A DNA stretch of 64,000 bases from Trichobilharzia szidati (GCA_944472155.2 OX235273.1:85554793-85618792); one strand, 5' to 3'. Shown: positions 33,296 to 46,795, counted from the first letter of the stretch. The notes: a model not told the origin generated them from the letters alone. Program-made: numbers and translations.

Positions 33296-33905
33296 AATCC
33301 TAAAGTAAACCATGCTCACTTTGAGCTGTATATTTTACCTCACAGTCATTCCATGGCAAATAACAGACTAGGTTATTCAATTTAATTGGCTTATTCAAAT
33401 CCTTTAGCTGACTTCATTTATCTCTAAACGAATTCATAGGTTCAATTGCCTCCTTCACACCAGTCCAATCGAAAATCTTGTATACGTTTCTGAATGCATT
33501 TTCAATATACGGAAATAGTATTGATGGCTCCAGTTCAGAACACTTTTGAACATTGCAACTACTATTTGAAGTCTTTCTCTTCTAAATAAACGGTCGTGAA
33601 TAGTGAGCTAATGGTGATAATTGCCTCAGCATTCTGATTTCTATTTTTCAATTTTTCGAAAAGATGTTCAAACTGTAGGTTCGACAACACAAATGTATAG
33701 ATAAACCCGCCTTTATTGTAATGAACTGAAATGATTTAAGAGACGTCTCTGACTGTGGTTGTGGGTGACGCAGTTTAGGGTTTCAGAATGGACATGAGCT
33801 CCATCAAGGTTTCAGATACGCCTTGGTGACAAGTGACAAGTAGCACGAAATGTAGGTCCAAGGCTTCCTTACGACTTTCTCCAACTATCTAAAATCAGTT
33901 GAGGG
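33296..33905 (-). pseudogene. Old Penelope-like remnant (unit B)
   Basis: The uninterrupted version of the copy split by Gypsy in unit A. The single AGCT at about 33,407-33,410 is the empty Gypsy target. Reading frames are broken. Confidence 0.45.
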
Positions 33906-34299
33906 AAATTCCAAATATTCGACAAAAATGGAATAAAATGTTTATATTACTTATACGGTTGAAATAGTTTGAGTTCCTTAACACAAATTTCTCGAAATGA
34001 CTTAACAGGTCAGTCTGCACACTTGAAAAATATCTTTATACATATTTTGTTCCTGTAATTCATTTGAACGGCAAACTCAACACAATTTTTGACACAGAAT
34101 GACTTTAGTTAACTTCATGCACCGTTACACCTGGAAACGACTTGAACATTTTGAATCGGTGATGAATAAGCAACTGTCAACATTTATTTGCTAACATTGA
34201 AACTGTGAGGAAGATTAAGTCTTTCAAACAATTCAAAATCTACAAACATTTATTGCCTAACTTTGAGTTGTTGAATAAGGATTTTCAAGAACTATAAAC
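33906..34299. other. Unrecognised unit sequence (unit B)
   Basis: Counterpart of 7,961-8,349. No feature was seen. Confidence 0.3.
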
Positions 34300-35042
34300 T
34301 CATTTATTCTTTGTTGCCTGTCATTGAAAGCACTCTGAAATATTAGGGCTCAGAAAGTTTGAATCTTTTCGTTCTTTGCATAACGGGGTGGGACATAAGG
34401 CTTTCAGTACACATCCATTGTATTCTGTCAGCATTATCAGACAACTGTACGACTTTCTACAAGTCCTCATTTCCTCTTCACATGATCTCCGTATCTCATT
34501 CATATTCCATCGGACGGCTTGGCGTGTCAAATCCGTTTTCATTTCCTTCAGTGTATTTGTTGGGCACAATCAGAGTTTCGTGTTACTCATCCTTTTTAGC
34601 TGGTCATCTGACCTTAAGTATCGAGGCAGCTGAAACGGGTGTTGACGAAAGTCTGAAGCTGACTGTGGGAAATGCCTTCAAGCGATGCACGTGCCAAGTC
34701 TGTGAGCCATACTGTAGCACTGATTTGACATCAGTGTTGAAATTTTATATGTTATTCCTTGTATTAAATGTTGTGGATCTCCACTCCGAATTGCCTTCAT
34801 AGATCTGAATGAGTGTTTTATTTTCCCGATCCTGGTTATCACTAACACCCTCATCTATGCTGTCTATTGTTGAAAAGATGCTCCCTTCTCCCTTTGTAGG
34901 AAACTCGTATTTGTTGTTGTTGTGGTTGGTTGAATATCTTCATCACCTCTGTCTTCTCTGTGTTCCGTTTACGCTATATCTTCGCTACCTCTTCCTCCAA
35001 CGTTTTATTTTCGCTTGTAAATTTTTGACATTGACAAATTGA
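34300..35042 (-). pseudogene. SR2-like RTE remnant (unit B)
   Basis: Counterpart of 8,350-9,112. It ends at the deletion junction caaatctc (about 35,066), beyond which A has 1,950 bp more. Confidence 0.6.
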
Positions 35043-35069
35043 GGCATAAATCATGTACGAAATCCAAAT

Positions 35070-36734
35070 CTCATTCTTTTCCGAGCTTAAGATTGGCTAG
35101 TAGATCAGACCAGGTCATATAAGCCTCACACACCGGTGAAAACAGAAATAGCAGTGCACTTTTTGCTTCATAATGGTTCTGTAGTTGTTATGGACTCACT
35201 CTTGAAAGTTACATTGAACTAGATTAAGTGGGTGGTCCCGTAATCAGGTCAGTTGTCCACAGGTCACTGGTCCAGTTCATGCCATAGTGTAATCACTCTA
35301 CTTTGAAGAGTACTGTTATGAAAAGACATTACCACAAAAGTTTCACTGAGAAGTCATATCCAGCGATGAATTGTATCATCTAATATGAAATTATCAGAAC
35401 TGAAATACACACTAGGATGGACCGTGTTTTCTACTGTTTTCTGCAATTAATATACAGTTTCCGTAATTAGAATATTATTCCTACTACTTTACGTATTCCG
35501 TCATCTGTAAACATCTGCTGAGTACTGAGAATTTGTGCACCAGGAAACATAATAGTAGATTACCTTTACCTGCCAAAACTATTTTTCCCCATCAAATATG
35601 CACATGACGTTTAAAATAAGTTCTACTTATTCCCCACGTACCTTTGCCTGTCAAAATATTTATTAGTCTACACGCTAGTAAATCATTTTTCAAAATTATC
35701 AAAAGATTCCCTTAATGTATACGCTTATGTTACAACTTCCCTTCATATATATACATAAGAGTGAGAGTAAAACCTATTGTATATAATTCAAATTAATTTT
35801 GTGATGTATCAGAGACGTTTTCGGTACAAAACTGGTTATTTTACCTTGTGAAATCCTACTGTTATGAGAGATAAGAGACAAGCAAACCTCATTTTCATGG
35901 TTAGTCTTTTTGAGAAAATATTGGATCACTGTATGTTTCTAAAATAAACATTTTTGTTTCACTTTAGATTGTTGTGAAGTCGCCTAGCTTCATTGGCAGT
36001 ATATTTATGCCAAGAAGAATACTATGCGTCCGAGATATAAGGCATACCAGCTAGTTGTTTGATAGAGTAATTACTGGTTATCGAATTGACTGATTATAAA
36101 ATCATATTACACAATTGAGATAGAACAATACAAAGGTGTCAAATTATATGCAACTTACTATTACATCAAGCTTATCTGTATTGAGAAAACGAAATTTATG
36201 CTGTCCTGTAAATCTTGACAGCATTTGAATGATAGTATCACATTTTATTGTGTTTACCAATGCACATGCTTGTGTGGTCAAACATACATAAGGAGGCCGC
36301 ATCAGTTTCTGTAGGTTGGGTTAACGAAACTAATTCTTAAGTGGCTTCTAGAGGAAATGCAGTTATCAAACTCAAATAATCACGGAAAGAGATGTTCACT
36401 CTTATCTATTTCAAAGTATATAAATGAGATGTTGTACAGAAAGGATTCTGTTGTAGATTTTAATGCCATATATAACATATGTTTCAGTCCCATACTTAAA
36501 TTAAAAATTCTGGTTATAAAAGACTTAAACTTGCTTTTTGTTCAGAAATTATTTTAAAGTGATGCAGAGGATTTTTACCTTAGGTGAATGATATTTGTGA
36601 AATTGTGTATAGCAAGCTACAGGTTTACTTGAGGAACTTTCATTGTCTTTCTAAACATCCTCAGTGAAGACTTCAGTATAACTCCTAAATTAGCCTTCTG
36701 ACCAATATTGACGCAAATTTCACCTGACATACTC
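35070..36734. other. Unit sequence without a recognised gene (unit B)
   Basis: Counterpart of 11,063-13,020. A second deletion relative to A (about 285 bp) lies near 35,140 at a gtgaaa junction. No gene was seen. Confidence 0.3.
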
Positions 36735-37212
36735 TGTTAAAGAACCACTGGAAAACCTGGGAGTACTGGACAGCTGTTTCGTCCTAGTTTAGGTGCGTAC
36801 TGATGAAGATTCCCAAACCACGAGGAAACAACACAGTAGATAAGATTTTATTTTGATAAATCACACAGTGTTATACAATAATATTCACTGATGACGTTTC
36901 GAGCACAAACTATTTTTTTTCATAACCATATCAAGTCACTCACACAACTTGATATGATTATGAGCAATAGTTTGTGCTCGAAACGTCATCAGTGAATATT
37001 ATTGTATAACACTGTGTGATTTATCAAAATAAAATCTTATCTATGATGGAGTTATACTCTACCACAGTGCCCAAGTTTTATACTTATATCAATAGGACGA
37101 AGCGACTGTCCACTACTCCCAGGTTTTCCAATGGTTCTCCAACTGATGTCAGCTAATGATGAAATCCTCCAACCAATCAAACAAAAATCCTACCAAAAAC
37201 CAATAATTGAAA
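36735..37212. repeat. Inverted SINE pair with nested hairpin (unit B)
   Basis: SINE fragments at about 36,740-36,800 (minus) and 37,103-37,212 (plus) flank the hairpin at 36,837-37,043, making two inverted repeats nested one in the other. Confidence 0.65.
36837..37043. repeat. Perfect hairpin with 78-bp arms
   Basis: 36,837-36,914 is the exact reverse complement of 36,966-37,043. The 51-base loop contains a further inverted pair (catatcaagt and acttgatatg). On the plus strand the right arm reads gagcaatagtttgtgctcgaaacgtc, which has the look of hammerhead stem II plus GAAAC, although no CUGANGA box is present. Unit A lacks the hairpin. Confidence 0.88.
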
Positions 37213-38029
37213 ATACTCTGTTCAATTTCATATACATGTATGTGAGAAGTACTAATGTGGTCCACGTACTCAGAAAGGGCAGGAGATACACATCACAGAT
37301 GTCAGGTGACTTATGTATTCTTAATGACTTTTCTAAATCCATAAAGAGATCCAACTGTTTTATATAAGCGTCTAATATTTTTAGAGGTTTTGCTAATTTA
37401 TAGCAAATATTTCTAGACAAGCGAAGTTATTTTGATGAAAAACATACTTTGAACAAAGTACTTCTATGAGTTGCATGTAATCTGCAAACCAGAAACTTGA
37501 AGTCAATAATTATTATTTTCAAAGTGCAATACTACCTATCTTTCAAGTCACATGTAAACATTTCGTGCTATCTCGTAGAAAGAATATTCTCATGCATAAT
37601 AGACTTAGTTAACGCATGTCCACTGAATTTCAAAAAGAGAAATGAAAATGTTGGTGTTCCGAACAATTATGTAACAAAAGCCATCTACTTATCCACAAGT
37701 ATATTTAAAATAGTTGTATTTGCTTAAGTATCTTATTTGCTAAAATACAAATAGTGACTTTAAGAGTAATAAACACAATGCGAATTACTTCCTTACTTTC
37801 AAGTATTTGAAGGTTAGATTAGTATGAAGATAACTACTGGAAATGACTGACTACTTGAATTTCTACAATTCAACTAGTCACTATTATTTGTCATTAGAGG
37901 GAAGTGTTGAGCATGAGTGCGGTGAGTAATAACAATCTCGTGTAATTTAATTTTAACTTTTGATTATAGCTTGATTCCACGGAGTAATGTTTGATAGAAG
38001 TATGGAATTTTCAGCATGTGATATCGGTA
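37213..38029. other. Unit sequence without a recognised gene (unit B)
   Basis: Counterpart of 13,316-14,060. No gene was recognised. Confidence 0.3.
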
Positions 38030-38150
38030 GCCCAAATTTTGCAGGTTGACCACTGATATCAGGTGTGCATCTGCAGGTGATCGAACCCCGGACCATGTGT
38101 GTGGTCGGCGACAGTCCTAACCACTGTACCACTGACTGGTGTTAAATATG
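38030..38150 (-). mobile_element. tRNA-derived SINE head (unit B)
   Basis: On the minus strand TGGTACAGTGGTTAGG fits an A box and GGGGTTCGATCACC a B box, 30-odd bases apart, as in a tRNA gene. There is no acceptor stem, so it is a SINE head and not a tRNA gene. A second copy lies in C, and A lacks it. Confidence 0.6.
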
Positions 38151-39224
38151 ACGTACACTGACTGACTCATGTAGCAACATAGATTTTGCATATTAGCATA
38201 TTTTCTATCACATTTGGAAAAAGTATACACAAATAAAAGGATGGAAATGCAGTGATGGCGATCTACTGTCACTCTTCTTAAATAATCACATTTTGTTAAG
38301 CATATCCATCGTCTTCACACCAACTTCATTATACAACCGATTTATACCAGTATGGTGCTAAATGTTTTCTATCCTACCTTGTGTCACAACTTACAGGACC
38401 AGTTAGTATACCACATTGGGTCACTGAGATATAACAGTCGAACCTTCAAGCCACGGTAACCATTATCAGTAGGTTGTTCCCAGTGAGAAGTATCATTTAG
38501 TGAGTTACATTTCCAGTTCAACTTATTTTTCAAACAATATTAAGACAGTTCAATAAAACAAGTGGTCATGACTGGCGCTTCACAACCTACACCGCAGTAG
38601 AATTCGTTATGAGTTGCTTTGTAATATCCGGACACAGAAATTTTATAGTTTACCGACTAAATTGAGTTACTTTACAGTTAAATAATATTACAACTGTAAT
38701 GAATTTCCTGGGTCTAAGATTAGGTTAAAGCATATGCTTACTTGATAATAATCTAGGCGATTATCTGATAAGGGTTTCTTACTGTGTTTAGACAGTCTGT
38801 ACAATAAAACGTTATAACTACCATATGCAGTGACCATATGCCATGCAAGTATGGTGAACTTACATGTGTTCAATTTTTATAAGTATTGATCACAAGATCT
38901 GATAAATACATAATAAGGCGAATATTTAAAGTGGAAATACTCTTTCTTCTAATACGCTTTTTGTAAGCAAAATACTGAAAAGGTTGTTTATAGAAACTTC
39001 AAACTGCGAATAAGTTCAAAACTGATCCGAATGAATGACTGTTACTTTAGTTCCACTTACAAAGATCGGCACAACTTGCAGATGTTAGTTTCTGATAGTT
39101 ACACTTCTCATGATAGAGTATGCACAGTTTTGAAGCAATTTTGATCGTTGTCAAACCAGCAGAAGTGCAGTTATGCACAGATGTATTTTCGAAGTGTAAA
39201 AAGTGCAAATCACTATCAGCGAGA
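38151..39224. other. Unit sequence, nearly identical in B and C
   Basis: The 61-codon minus-strand frame at 38,688-38,873 is identical to 62,388-62,573 but disrupted in A, and the noncoding flanks are just as similar. It reflects recent B/C relatedness rather than a gene. Confidence 0.35.
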
Positions 39225-39935
39225 GAAATTTGAAAGAAGTCACTTCCCTCACTCATCCGGCTAGGAAGCATCGTTTCAACCACACGTGACAGCACGGATG
39301 AAGATGTCACAGCCAGCCAAAGTCAAAAAGGCGTCATACACCTCCATCAATCTGAAATCAGTTTGTTAAGCTTCTGTTCTCCGCATAAGAACAAAACTCA
39401 GAATTTCAGTACGAATGTGAAGTCACTCATTCCGTCTACATGCGTCAGAAACATGGCTGACGGTTAACGAAAAGCATTTCCAACAGCCACCTGCAGACTT
39501 TTATCAACAGGTACCCTGGCTTGCTCCGTATTGAATGTCAGATTGTGAGAAACAACTAGCGACAATAAACTGTAGGGACAAACCAACTGAGAGCTTATTG
39601 TTCAACAGACATGCAGGAGAATATAGAGTCGGATCGGACACAGGCTGGGTAGGCAGTCGAATGACGTCTCGTTTCAGGCTGTTTCACGAGTGGATATCGA
39701 GTGAGAAAAGACAAGCTAGGTATCTGAAGGTGACATGGTAGAGATTGTGTGAGGAGAAGATGAGAACCTATGGGCTCTCGTGGAGCGGACTAAAGAGAAC
39801 CGCAGAGAACGGGGGAAAGTGTGGATATGCTGCTGAAGCGTTTGTCCCACTCGGAAAGCTGGTTAGGGCTGAAGAGTTAAGGACTCATGAGCGATAGCGA
39901 CAAGGTTCACTAAGTGATTGAAATATAGTATTATT
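39225..39935 (+). pseudogene. SR2-like RTE 3' fragment, first copy (B1)
   Basis: Counterpart of 14,880-15,590. It keeps the gtgagaaacaactagcgacaata version at 39,544 that C1 also has, which I take as the ancestral state that A1 lost by conversion. Confidence 0.65.
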
Positions 39936-40083
39936 ATCTACCAGAGTCATGTATTTCTTAAAAACACAACATGAACAAAAATGAAGCACGACTGGTTTAG
40001 CATGTAACCATTGGTAATAGTTTAAACAGGTAATTCTATTATATTCACTGTTTTTAAAAGTCTATGTTTGTGAAATAGTCACA

Positions 40084-40089
40084 TTTATT
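40084..40089 (-). promoter_or_regulatory. Polyadenylation signal AATAAA of the neuropeptide gene (B)
   Basis: Same position relative to the stop codon as in unit A. Confidence 0.5.
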
Positions 40090-40191
40090 TGCAAGCTGTA
40101 TTCAAAACTTATCCCTTCACTTAAAAAGTCACATGGTTATAGAATGTAGATTTTGGTAAGATTAACAATTTTTAATTATCGAAGGGATAAT

Positions 40192-40683
40192 TCATTTTTC
40201 GGCGAACCGTTTGCCAAGACGTATATACTGCACACGTTTTTGAATTTCTCTCGTCATTGGGCTCATGTTATCATCATAACCATTAGAGGCATCATTATCA
40301 TATCCAATTGGATTTCGATAACTTTCTGCAATTTGACTTAAGAGAAATACAGAGCAGAGAACTGCCAGTAGTATTTGTACGAACCTTTTGGAAAATTAGA
40401 GAAAAAATTCAATTAGATATGATATCACTACATTAAGAATTATAGGAGATAAATGTAATTAGTTCTTTTTAAATAGAACATTACCACTGGTGAATTCATT
40501 CAAATGCTTCTTTTCAAAACTCTACAGTATAAAATGATACATCACTAACTTCTGCTGGGCAAGTGAATTTGTTAACTGCCATTTCCTCACAAAACCACAG
40601 TGATTCATTGATATCCGTTAAAGGAAGAAATGAAAACGCATGTCTTACTTATGTTGGAAATAAGTAGTTAGGATATCAGTCAT
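40192..40683 (-). CDS. Neuropeptide precursor predicted to yield VQYIRL-amide (two exons, unit B)
   Basis: Same gene as 15,846-16,337 with the same exon lengths: exon 1 is 40,683-40,649 (35 bases), the intron 264 bases, exon 2 40,384-40,192 (193 bases). Exon 1 is identical to A. Exon 2 differs at five bases: L to V in the signal segment, Q to P, F to S and R to S in the spacer, and one silent change. The KR-VQYIRLG-KR-FAEK segment is unchanged. The intron carries more differences than the exons. Both copies look usable. Confidence 0.7.
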
Positions 40684-40696
40684 ACAATAAAATCTT

Positions 40697-40786
40697 TATA
40701 GTAGGGATTTTGTTTGAATTGTTAGAGGATTTCACCATCAACCGACAACAGTTAGAGAACAAATGGAAAACCTGTGTGGGTGATAA
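40697..40786 (-). repeat. Short SINE fragment (unit B)
   Basis: Counterpart of 16,350-16,440, just upstream of the neuropeptide start codon. Confidence 0.6.
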
Positions 40787-42398
40787 CTAATGATTCTCAC
40801 GAGAATAACTTGATATGCATTCAGAAATGTTTGATTTATTTCAAAAGAAGTTTTGTTTTCTGTACTGTAAAACATAATGCTGACTGCATACTGATATATG
40901 GACTTATATACAAATGAGTGAGCACCCTTTCGAACATTCTTAGCAATCTCGGATCGATTATTACAGAATTTTACTGTACCACTGTGTCCATGTTTTTCAC
41001 ATATATTAAAGACGCTATTGTTTTAAAACCACAAATTTCTCCCAACATTCAAGAGAGAAAGTCATACCAATTTTAAAATCTAAATAAGACAATTTGATAT
41101 GAAAATCTAAAAGACTATCTGGTATGACCAAAGAAGCATCTATTTAGGGTGTTCTGCATATAATCTGGCTTCATTCCATCCATTTTACCAATATCAGATT
41201 GACATTTATTCTTGAAAAGTATCTTACTCTTGATAACTCTACGCAGTTACCGCTGAGGTGGGTTGAAATTCTCTTTCAAGGTAACACAGTAACCTTGTAA
41301 CAACAATCAGCCAAGAAATCTAATAAGTCTTTGTTTTAAGTTGTCGTTTAGCTGAGTACCACTCAATATCAAAAGAAGTTCAAAAGGATAATTAAAATTG
41401 GAGTACTAGTAATAACTTGAATGTTTGTGTTTGTTATGCTTTCATCATTTTCAAATAGGCTATTTTAATTAAATTGTCAACAGTTGGTTAGCGTTTACTC
41501 AACACTGAAAATTCACTATGAAGAGAAACAAGTGAGGAAATCAATCCTCCAGATCAACTAGGTATTTTCTAAGCGTTACTGACTTACTACTAGTTGTTTG
41601 TAGTTTTTCACATTCTGTACAGATTCTGCACACATTTCAATGTATTTAAGTCATCTACATGTATCAGTAGCATAAATTTTATGTGTATAGTATAAAACAT
41701 ACTCGCCTATAACCGAATGGAAATTTTCCACTTTTGTGTGATGTACTCATCATTATTTTAAATTATACAATAAGTATTCATGAAAAAAATAAAAATCATG
41801 AGTGCTTCTGTAGACTTACACTTTCATATTTCCTGATTTCCTGTAAATAATTCTTACTGCTGTTGTAATACGTATTGATAAACTAAAGTGTGACAGTATA
41901 TATATATATATCCGGGTTAGGAGACATTAAAAAGAAATCAGTGAGGCATTGAGAAGGGGGTGTTAGAAAGATGTATTAGCAGCAATGAGAATAGTATTCA
42001 CCTTTCATAGATAGGAAAATGAATAGACATGTAACTAGAGAGCTAGATAGACACAGGGAAATGTAGAAGATTAATAAACAGCGTTACTGTTACTGCACAC
42101 TTTTGCATGTCATTTATTACTTTTATTTGATTGGCTTGTACGCAAACGAAATGTGATTGAAAGTCTAAATACAATAAACAAATTAGGTTTTTTGCAAAGC
42201 GAATTGAAAATAAGCCTGAAATAATTAAGTCTTATGAGATTCAGAAAAAATCATATTCTAGATGTTCGGTTTCCGAAGATTTAATTAATTGCAATTTCAG
42301 GAGACGTGCACAACTGTCTTAAGAAGAAAGAAGAGGTAAGACAAGGAATGGCTCTCTGTGAACAACCAGAAAGTTAATCGAAGAGATGAGGATTTCCA
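40787..42398. other. Unit sequence without a recognised gene (unit B)
   Basis: Counterpart of 16,441-18,054, with a longer (ta)n at 41,895-41,911. Confidence 0.3.
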
Positions 42399-44065
42399 GG
42401 AGTTCCTAAACTGATGCCAGCTCATGATGAAATCCTGTAACCAATCAATCAAATACCTACAAACCAGTACTTAAAAGCACAAATCCTGAACTCAATCAAG
42501 CTACTGAAAGCCAAGCAGGAAGGCAGCAAGACCAGATGGAATTCCCTCTGAAGCGATGAAAACAGACCCAGAGACCTCAATCAATATGCTGATGCCAATA
42601 TTGCAAAGGGTTTGGAGGGAAGGAAAGGTACCTAGTAATTGGAATAAAGGTCGGCAACATTGTCAAACTACCAAAGAAAGACAACTTAGGCTTCGGCGAG
42701 AAATGGCATAGAGTCATGCTGTAAAATGTCAAGTGAAATACTAAGTCACGTCATCCCGGAGAAAAATAAAGGATGCACTGGATGCAGAAATTCTGCACAC
42801 CGGAACAAGCTGGATTCAGGAAAGGCAAATCATGTGCTGACCAAATTGTAACTCTGCGCATCGTCATCACAGAACAAAACATAGAATAGCAGACAAACCT
42901 CTCTCCAATTCAAATTCATCAACTTCGAAAAGGCCTTCGATAGATAGCGTTGACTGAGAAGTAATTTGGAAACAACTTCAACACTACGGTGTGCAGTGCT
43001 CAAATCTTTATCTACTTCATTCAACAGCTGTCTATATGGCAATGCCTACAAAGTGTCAGGTGATCCACAACGGAAAACTCAGTGAGGCATTTGGAGTGCA
43101 CACAGGAATAAGACAAGATGACTGCCTATTATAACGCATGATATTCTTAGTTGTGGTGGACTGGAATATGCGTCAGACTGTTGTGGGCGAGGAGTCAGAA
43201 ATATGCTGGACGACCAATTAGAAGACTGAAGAAGATTTAGATTTCGCAGATGATAAATGTCTAATGTCAACTAAACTCGAAGATTTGCAGGCGACAAGCG
43301 ACAAACTGGCTGAACAGGCTGGTAGGGAAGACTGGACTGCAGGTGAATGTAGAGGAGACGCAGGTGATGAATATAACCAAATAGCAGCAACAACAACAAG
43401 TATCAATCACCATCAACGGGAGGAATTTGAAAGAAGTCACTTCCCTCACTCATCCGGCTGGAAGTATCATTTCAACCACACGTGACAGCACGGATGAAGA
43501 TGTCAAAGCCAGCCAGAATTCAAAAGGCAAAATACATCTCCATCAATCTGAAATCAATTTGGTAAGCTTCTGTACTCAGCATAAGACCAGAACTCGGATT
43601 TTCAGTGCCAGTATAAAGTCAGTCAGTTCCTCAATACGAATCGGGAACATGGCTCTCATGTCACGAAAAGCATTTCCAATAGCCACCTCCAGACTTTTAC
43701 CAACAGGTACCTTCACTTGCTCCACATTGAAGATCAGATGGTCAGAAAGAATTAGCAACGAAAAACTCTAGGGACAAACCAACGGAGAACCTATCGCTCA
43801 ACAGATATACAGGAGAATATGAAGTTGGATCGGACACACACTGGGGAGACGGTCGAATGTCGTCTCGTTTCAGGCTGTTTCTCGAGTGGATACCGAGTGA
43901 GGAAAGACAAGCTAGGTATCTGAAGGTGACATGGAAGAGATTGTGTGAGGAGAAGATGAGAACCTATGGGCAATCGTGTAGTCACCCAAAGAGAAACGCA
44001 GGGAACAGGACAAAGTGAAGACATGCTGTTGAAGCCCAGTGATCCATTTGGAACCCAAGAGAACA
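42399..44065 (+). pseudogene. SR2-like RTE remnant, second copy (B2)
   Basis: Counterpart of 18,055-19,745 with the same RT motifs (EQAGFRKGKSCADQI near 42,807, INFEKAFD near 42,925, KLEDLQATSDKLAEQAG near 43,273) and the same kind of damage. It is almost identical to A2 over its first 250 bases. Confidence 0.75.
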
Positions 44066-44639
44066 GTAATAATGTAATAAAAATATATTACTTAACCCAA
44101 ACGATAATAATGCACCAGTTTGAATAATACTGGTAATGATTATTAGCTTTTGTTGAATGATGTTCAAAATGTAGATGCAATTGCTTCTTTTCATATTACA
44201 TAAGTTAACTAGGTATGACATAAAGCGATTCTTTATCTTGAACTGTTTAATGTTCGTAACTGTGAAAACGAATTATACCATATCCCCGTTGTGAATAATA
44301 ATAACACATAGTAGAAATCGTCGAACAATGAATTGACTAAAATGAAGCATTACGAAAAAATTTAAAGAATTCTTAGTAACCAAATAATTTAGTTACAACA
44401 CTATTAATGAAATAGATTACTGAAGATTTATATTTGTCTCCTCCACAAGCTTACTCAGAGTGTATATATTTAAGTTTTCCTGGCAGCTGGTAATGTCTGT
44501 GGTTAACTTAAGATGCTGCTGTTTCTCATTTTTATACTATTAATATTTTTCATTTTCTTCTCAGTAAATTGTTTTGTTCCTAGATAATTAGATATGTAAT
44601 CATGATAACACAAAATATTTTGTGGATCTAGAGTTCAGA
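44066..44639. other. Unit sequence without a recognised gene (unit B)
   Basis: Counterpart of 19,746-20,339. Confidence 0.3.
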
Positions 44640-45180
44640 GATGTGATTCTAAAGATTAACCAGCTCTAGTGGTAAAGTGTTACGGCCTTATGTGCAAAAC
44701 ATCTTTATTATTTCTTCAGCAAATGCCCAAATATTTAGGGACAGACATATATTTAACTTGGTTACAGGATTTCACCATGAGCTGGCATTGGTTAGAAAAT
44801 CATTAGAAAACCTTAGAGTACTGGACAGCCATTTCGTCCTAGTTTTAGACTCTCCAGTGGTACACACTCACCGTCACGATTCAAACCATTACGCCACTGG
44901 GATACGATCCAATGGCCAGTGCATGAATTCCAGCTTCTGCCAATTCACGACATAGCGCGACCACTAGCCAATGTCTCTGGCGTGTATTTGTCCTCACGCC
45001 CGACCTTCTGTCATCTACTGGCCACGACATCCCGGTAGGTGCGCACTGAGAAGAGTCCTAATTTTTGGACGAAACAGCTGTCTAGTACTTCCAGGTTTTT
45101 GATGCTTCTCTCGCCGATGTCAGCGCATGATAGAATCCTGTAAGCGATCAATCAAATTCCTAAAACCCAATATTTGAATG
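44640..45180. repeat. Inverted SINE pair (unit B)
   Basis: Counterpart of 20,340-20,885, with about 45 bp lost including the B box near 44,885. Confidence 0.55.
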
Positions 45181-45289
45181 TATTTAACTTATCTAGTCAG
45201 CAATTTGTTCTATTTGACAAATTTTCAAAGGAAATAGGAAAGACTAATAATTCAGAATTTAGATTCATGTACTTGTAGGACAGAAAGCT

Positions 45290-46300
45290 TTCATTATTAA
45301 GTTTGCGCTAATTGACATTTATCAGCAAGTCAGAAATTAAATATCTTGGCGTCATTCTATCTAATGATCTTTCCTGGTCGTCTCATACCTTGATGATTTC
45401 TAAGAAAATATTCCGTCTTACCTTCTACACCAAGAAGTTAAGACATTCTGGAATAACGCAAGCCAACCCTTACTCCTACGATTCGTTAACTCTTGCATCC
45501 TGCCTATTATTCTCTTGTTTTCCCTCTTAGTTTTTCCAGGGCTACTGAAGAAAGACTATACCTTATTACGCAGGATGTTAAAGCTTGTCAGCAGGGTAAG
45601 CAACGTGCCACTTAACCAGCTTGTTAATATTCTGGTCGACACGACAGGCACATGGACTCATGTGAAAAATGAGCCAAATCCATTTTATCTAACTCACACT
45701 GCCCTCTTCATTCACAACTCTCCCCTTTTGTCTCATCAGGCAAAACCAGAAGCCTATATAGAAAACTATATGTTCGCAATAGCAAGTACAAAAACTCAAC
45801 CATATCCTACTTAGCTCATGTTCTGTGCGACAAAGAAAGAATTAGGCGTGATACCTATAACTTATTAAATAGTCAGTAGAACAACTGCATCTCGTCTTTC
45901 CAACTCATTTCATTTATAGCTACAACGTTTTCTTTCTTTCTTTTCCTTTTCTCTCTCTTTTTCTGTTATGTGCTGCTTTGTTTCTTTCTTCCTTACAAAC
46001 TCTATTTAAAACATTCTTCTTCGTTCTTTCACACTCTGTATATCTCGACCTTCTTGTAAAGTAAAGTAAATTTGACAGCACCTACTTTTCTAACACCTTC
46101 GAACACTCTGTTCAATTTTGGCTTTAATACCAACATGCCAAAATGTTGTTGTCAAAACTTACTGAGATTATCCCTAATCTATGTAGAATTTTATTTATTG
46201 TTAATGTACTAACTGCATGCAATACTGAAGTGAAACGCTGAGAATTTCAATCTGTATCACAAGTAATGTTTTGGAATAAAGCAAATTATTATTATTAAGA
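45290..46300 (+). pseudogene. CR1-like non-LTR C-terminal half and 3' end (unit B)
   Basis: Open pieces read KSEIKYLGVILSNDLSWSSH, RLTFYTKKLRHSGITQ (45,312-45,530), then FPGLLKKDYTLLRRMLKLVSR (45,515-45,814). These are the post-palm region of schistosome CR1-like elements, in two frames. The fragment ends at aataaagcaaattattattattaag, a typical short-repeat tail. Unit A lost nearly all of it (junction at about 22,753). Confidence 0.7.
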
Positions 46301-46795
46301 CAGCGTTTTACAAACAAAATGGATGAATCCACGTAATCAGTCGCTACTAGTAGAGTTATGCAAGGAGATTCGTCACAGTAAGAGGTTTGTTACTGAAAAC
46401 AATTTAAACTGTAACATTGTATATTTTGTTATTATTCAGAATTAATATTATTTCCTTTGGGTACTAGTGGAATATAGGGCTTCAAAAACACATCCCCGCT
46501 TTGTTCAAGTTGTTGCTGTAAACTTCATCAGGGTCCACAAACGGCCATCCTCCCTCGGCTCCCCGACAAACAATTTCCCCCATGGGACTTTCGGAAACCA
46601 ATCGAGGATATAAATTAACAGTCTCAGGGTGGTTAATTTTAGTGAACGCAAATTAAATAAATAAGTGTAATGAAAGATATGATTCAACAGAAATAACATG
46701 TCATATTTATCAACAAAAAAGTTCAAATTTGACACTTTGAAAAAATTAGACATTCGCTAAATGATTAAAAATAAACTAAAAGCTTCACAGATAGG
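46301..46795. other. Unit sequence without a recognised gene (unit B)
   Basis: It contains a noticeably GC-richer patch at about 46,525-46,600 that is absent from A. I cannot identify it. Confidence 0.3.

Noticed and set aside
38688..38873. 61-codon frame identical in B and C (62,388-62,573)
   Set aside because: The noncoding flanks are just as identical and the frame is not kept in A.
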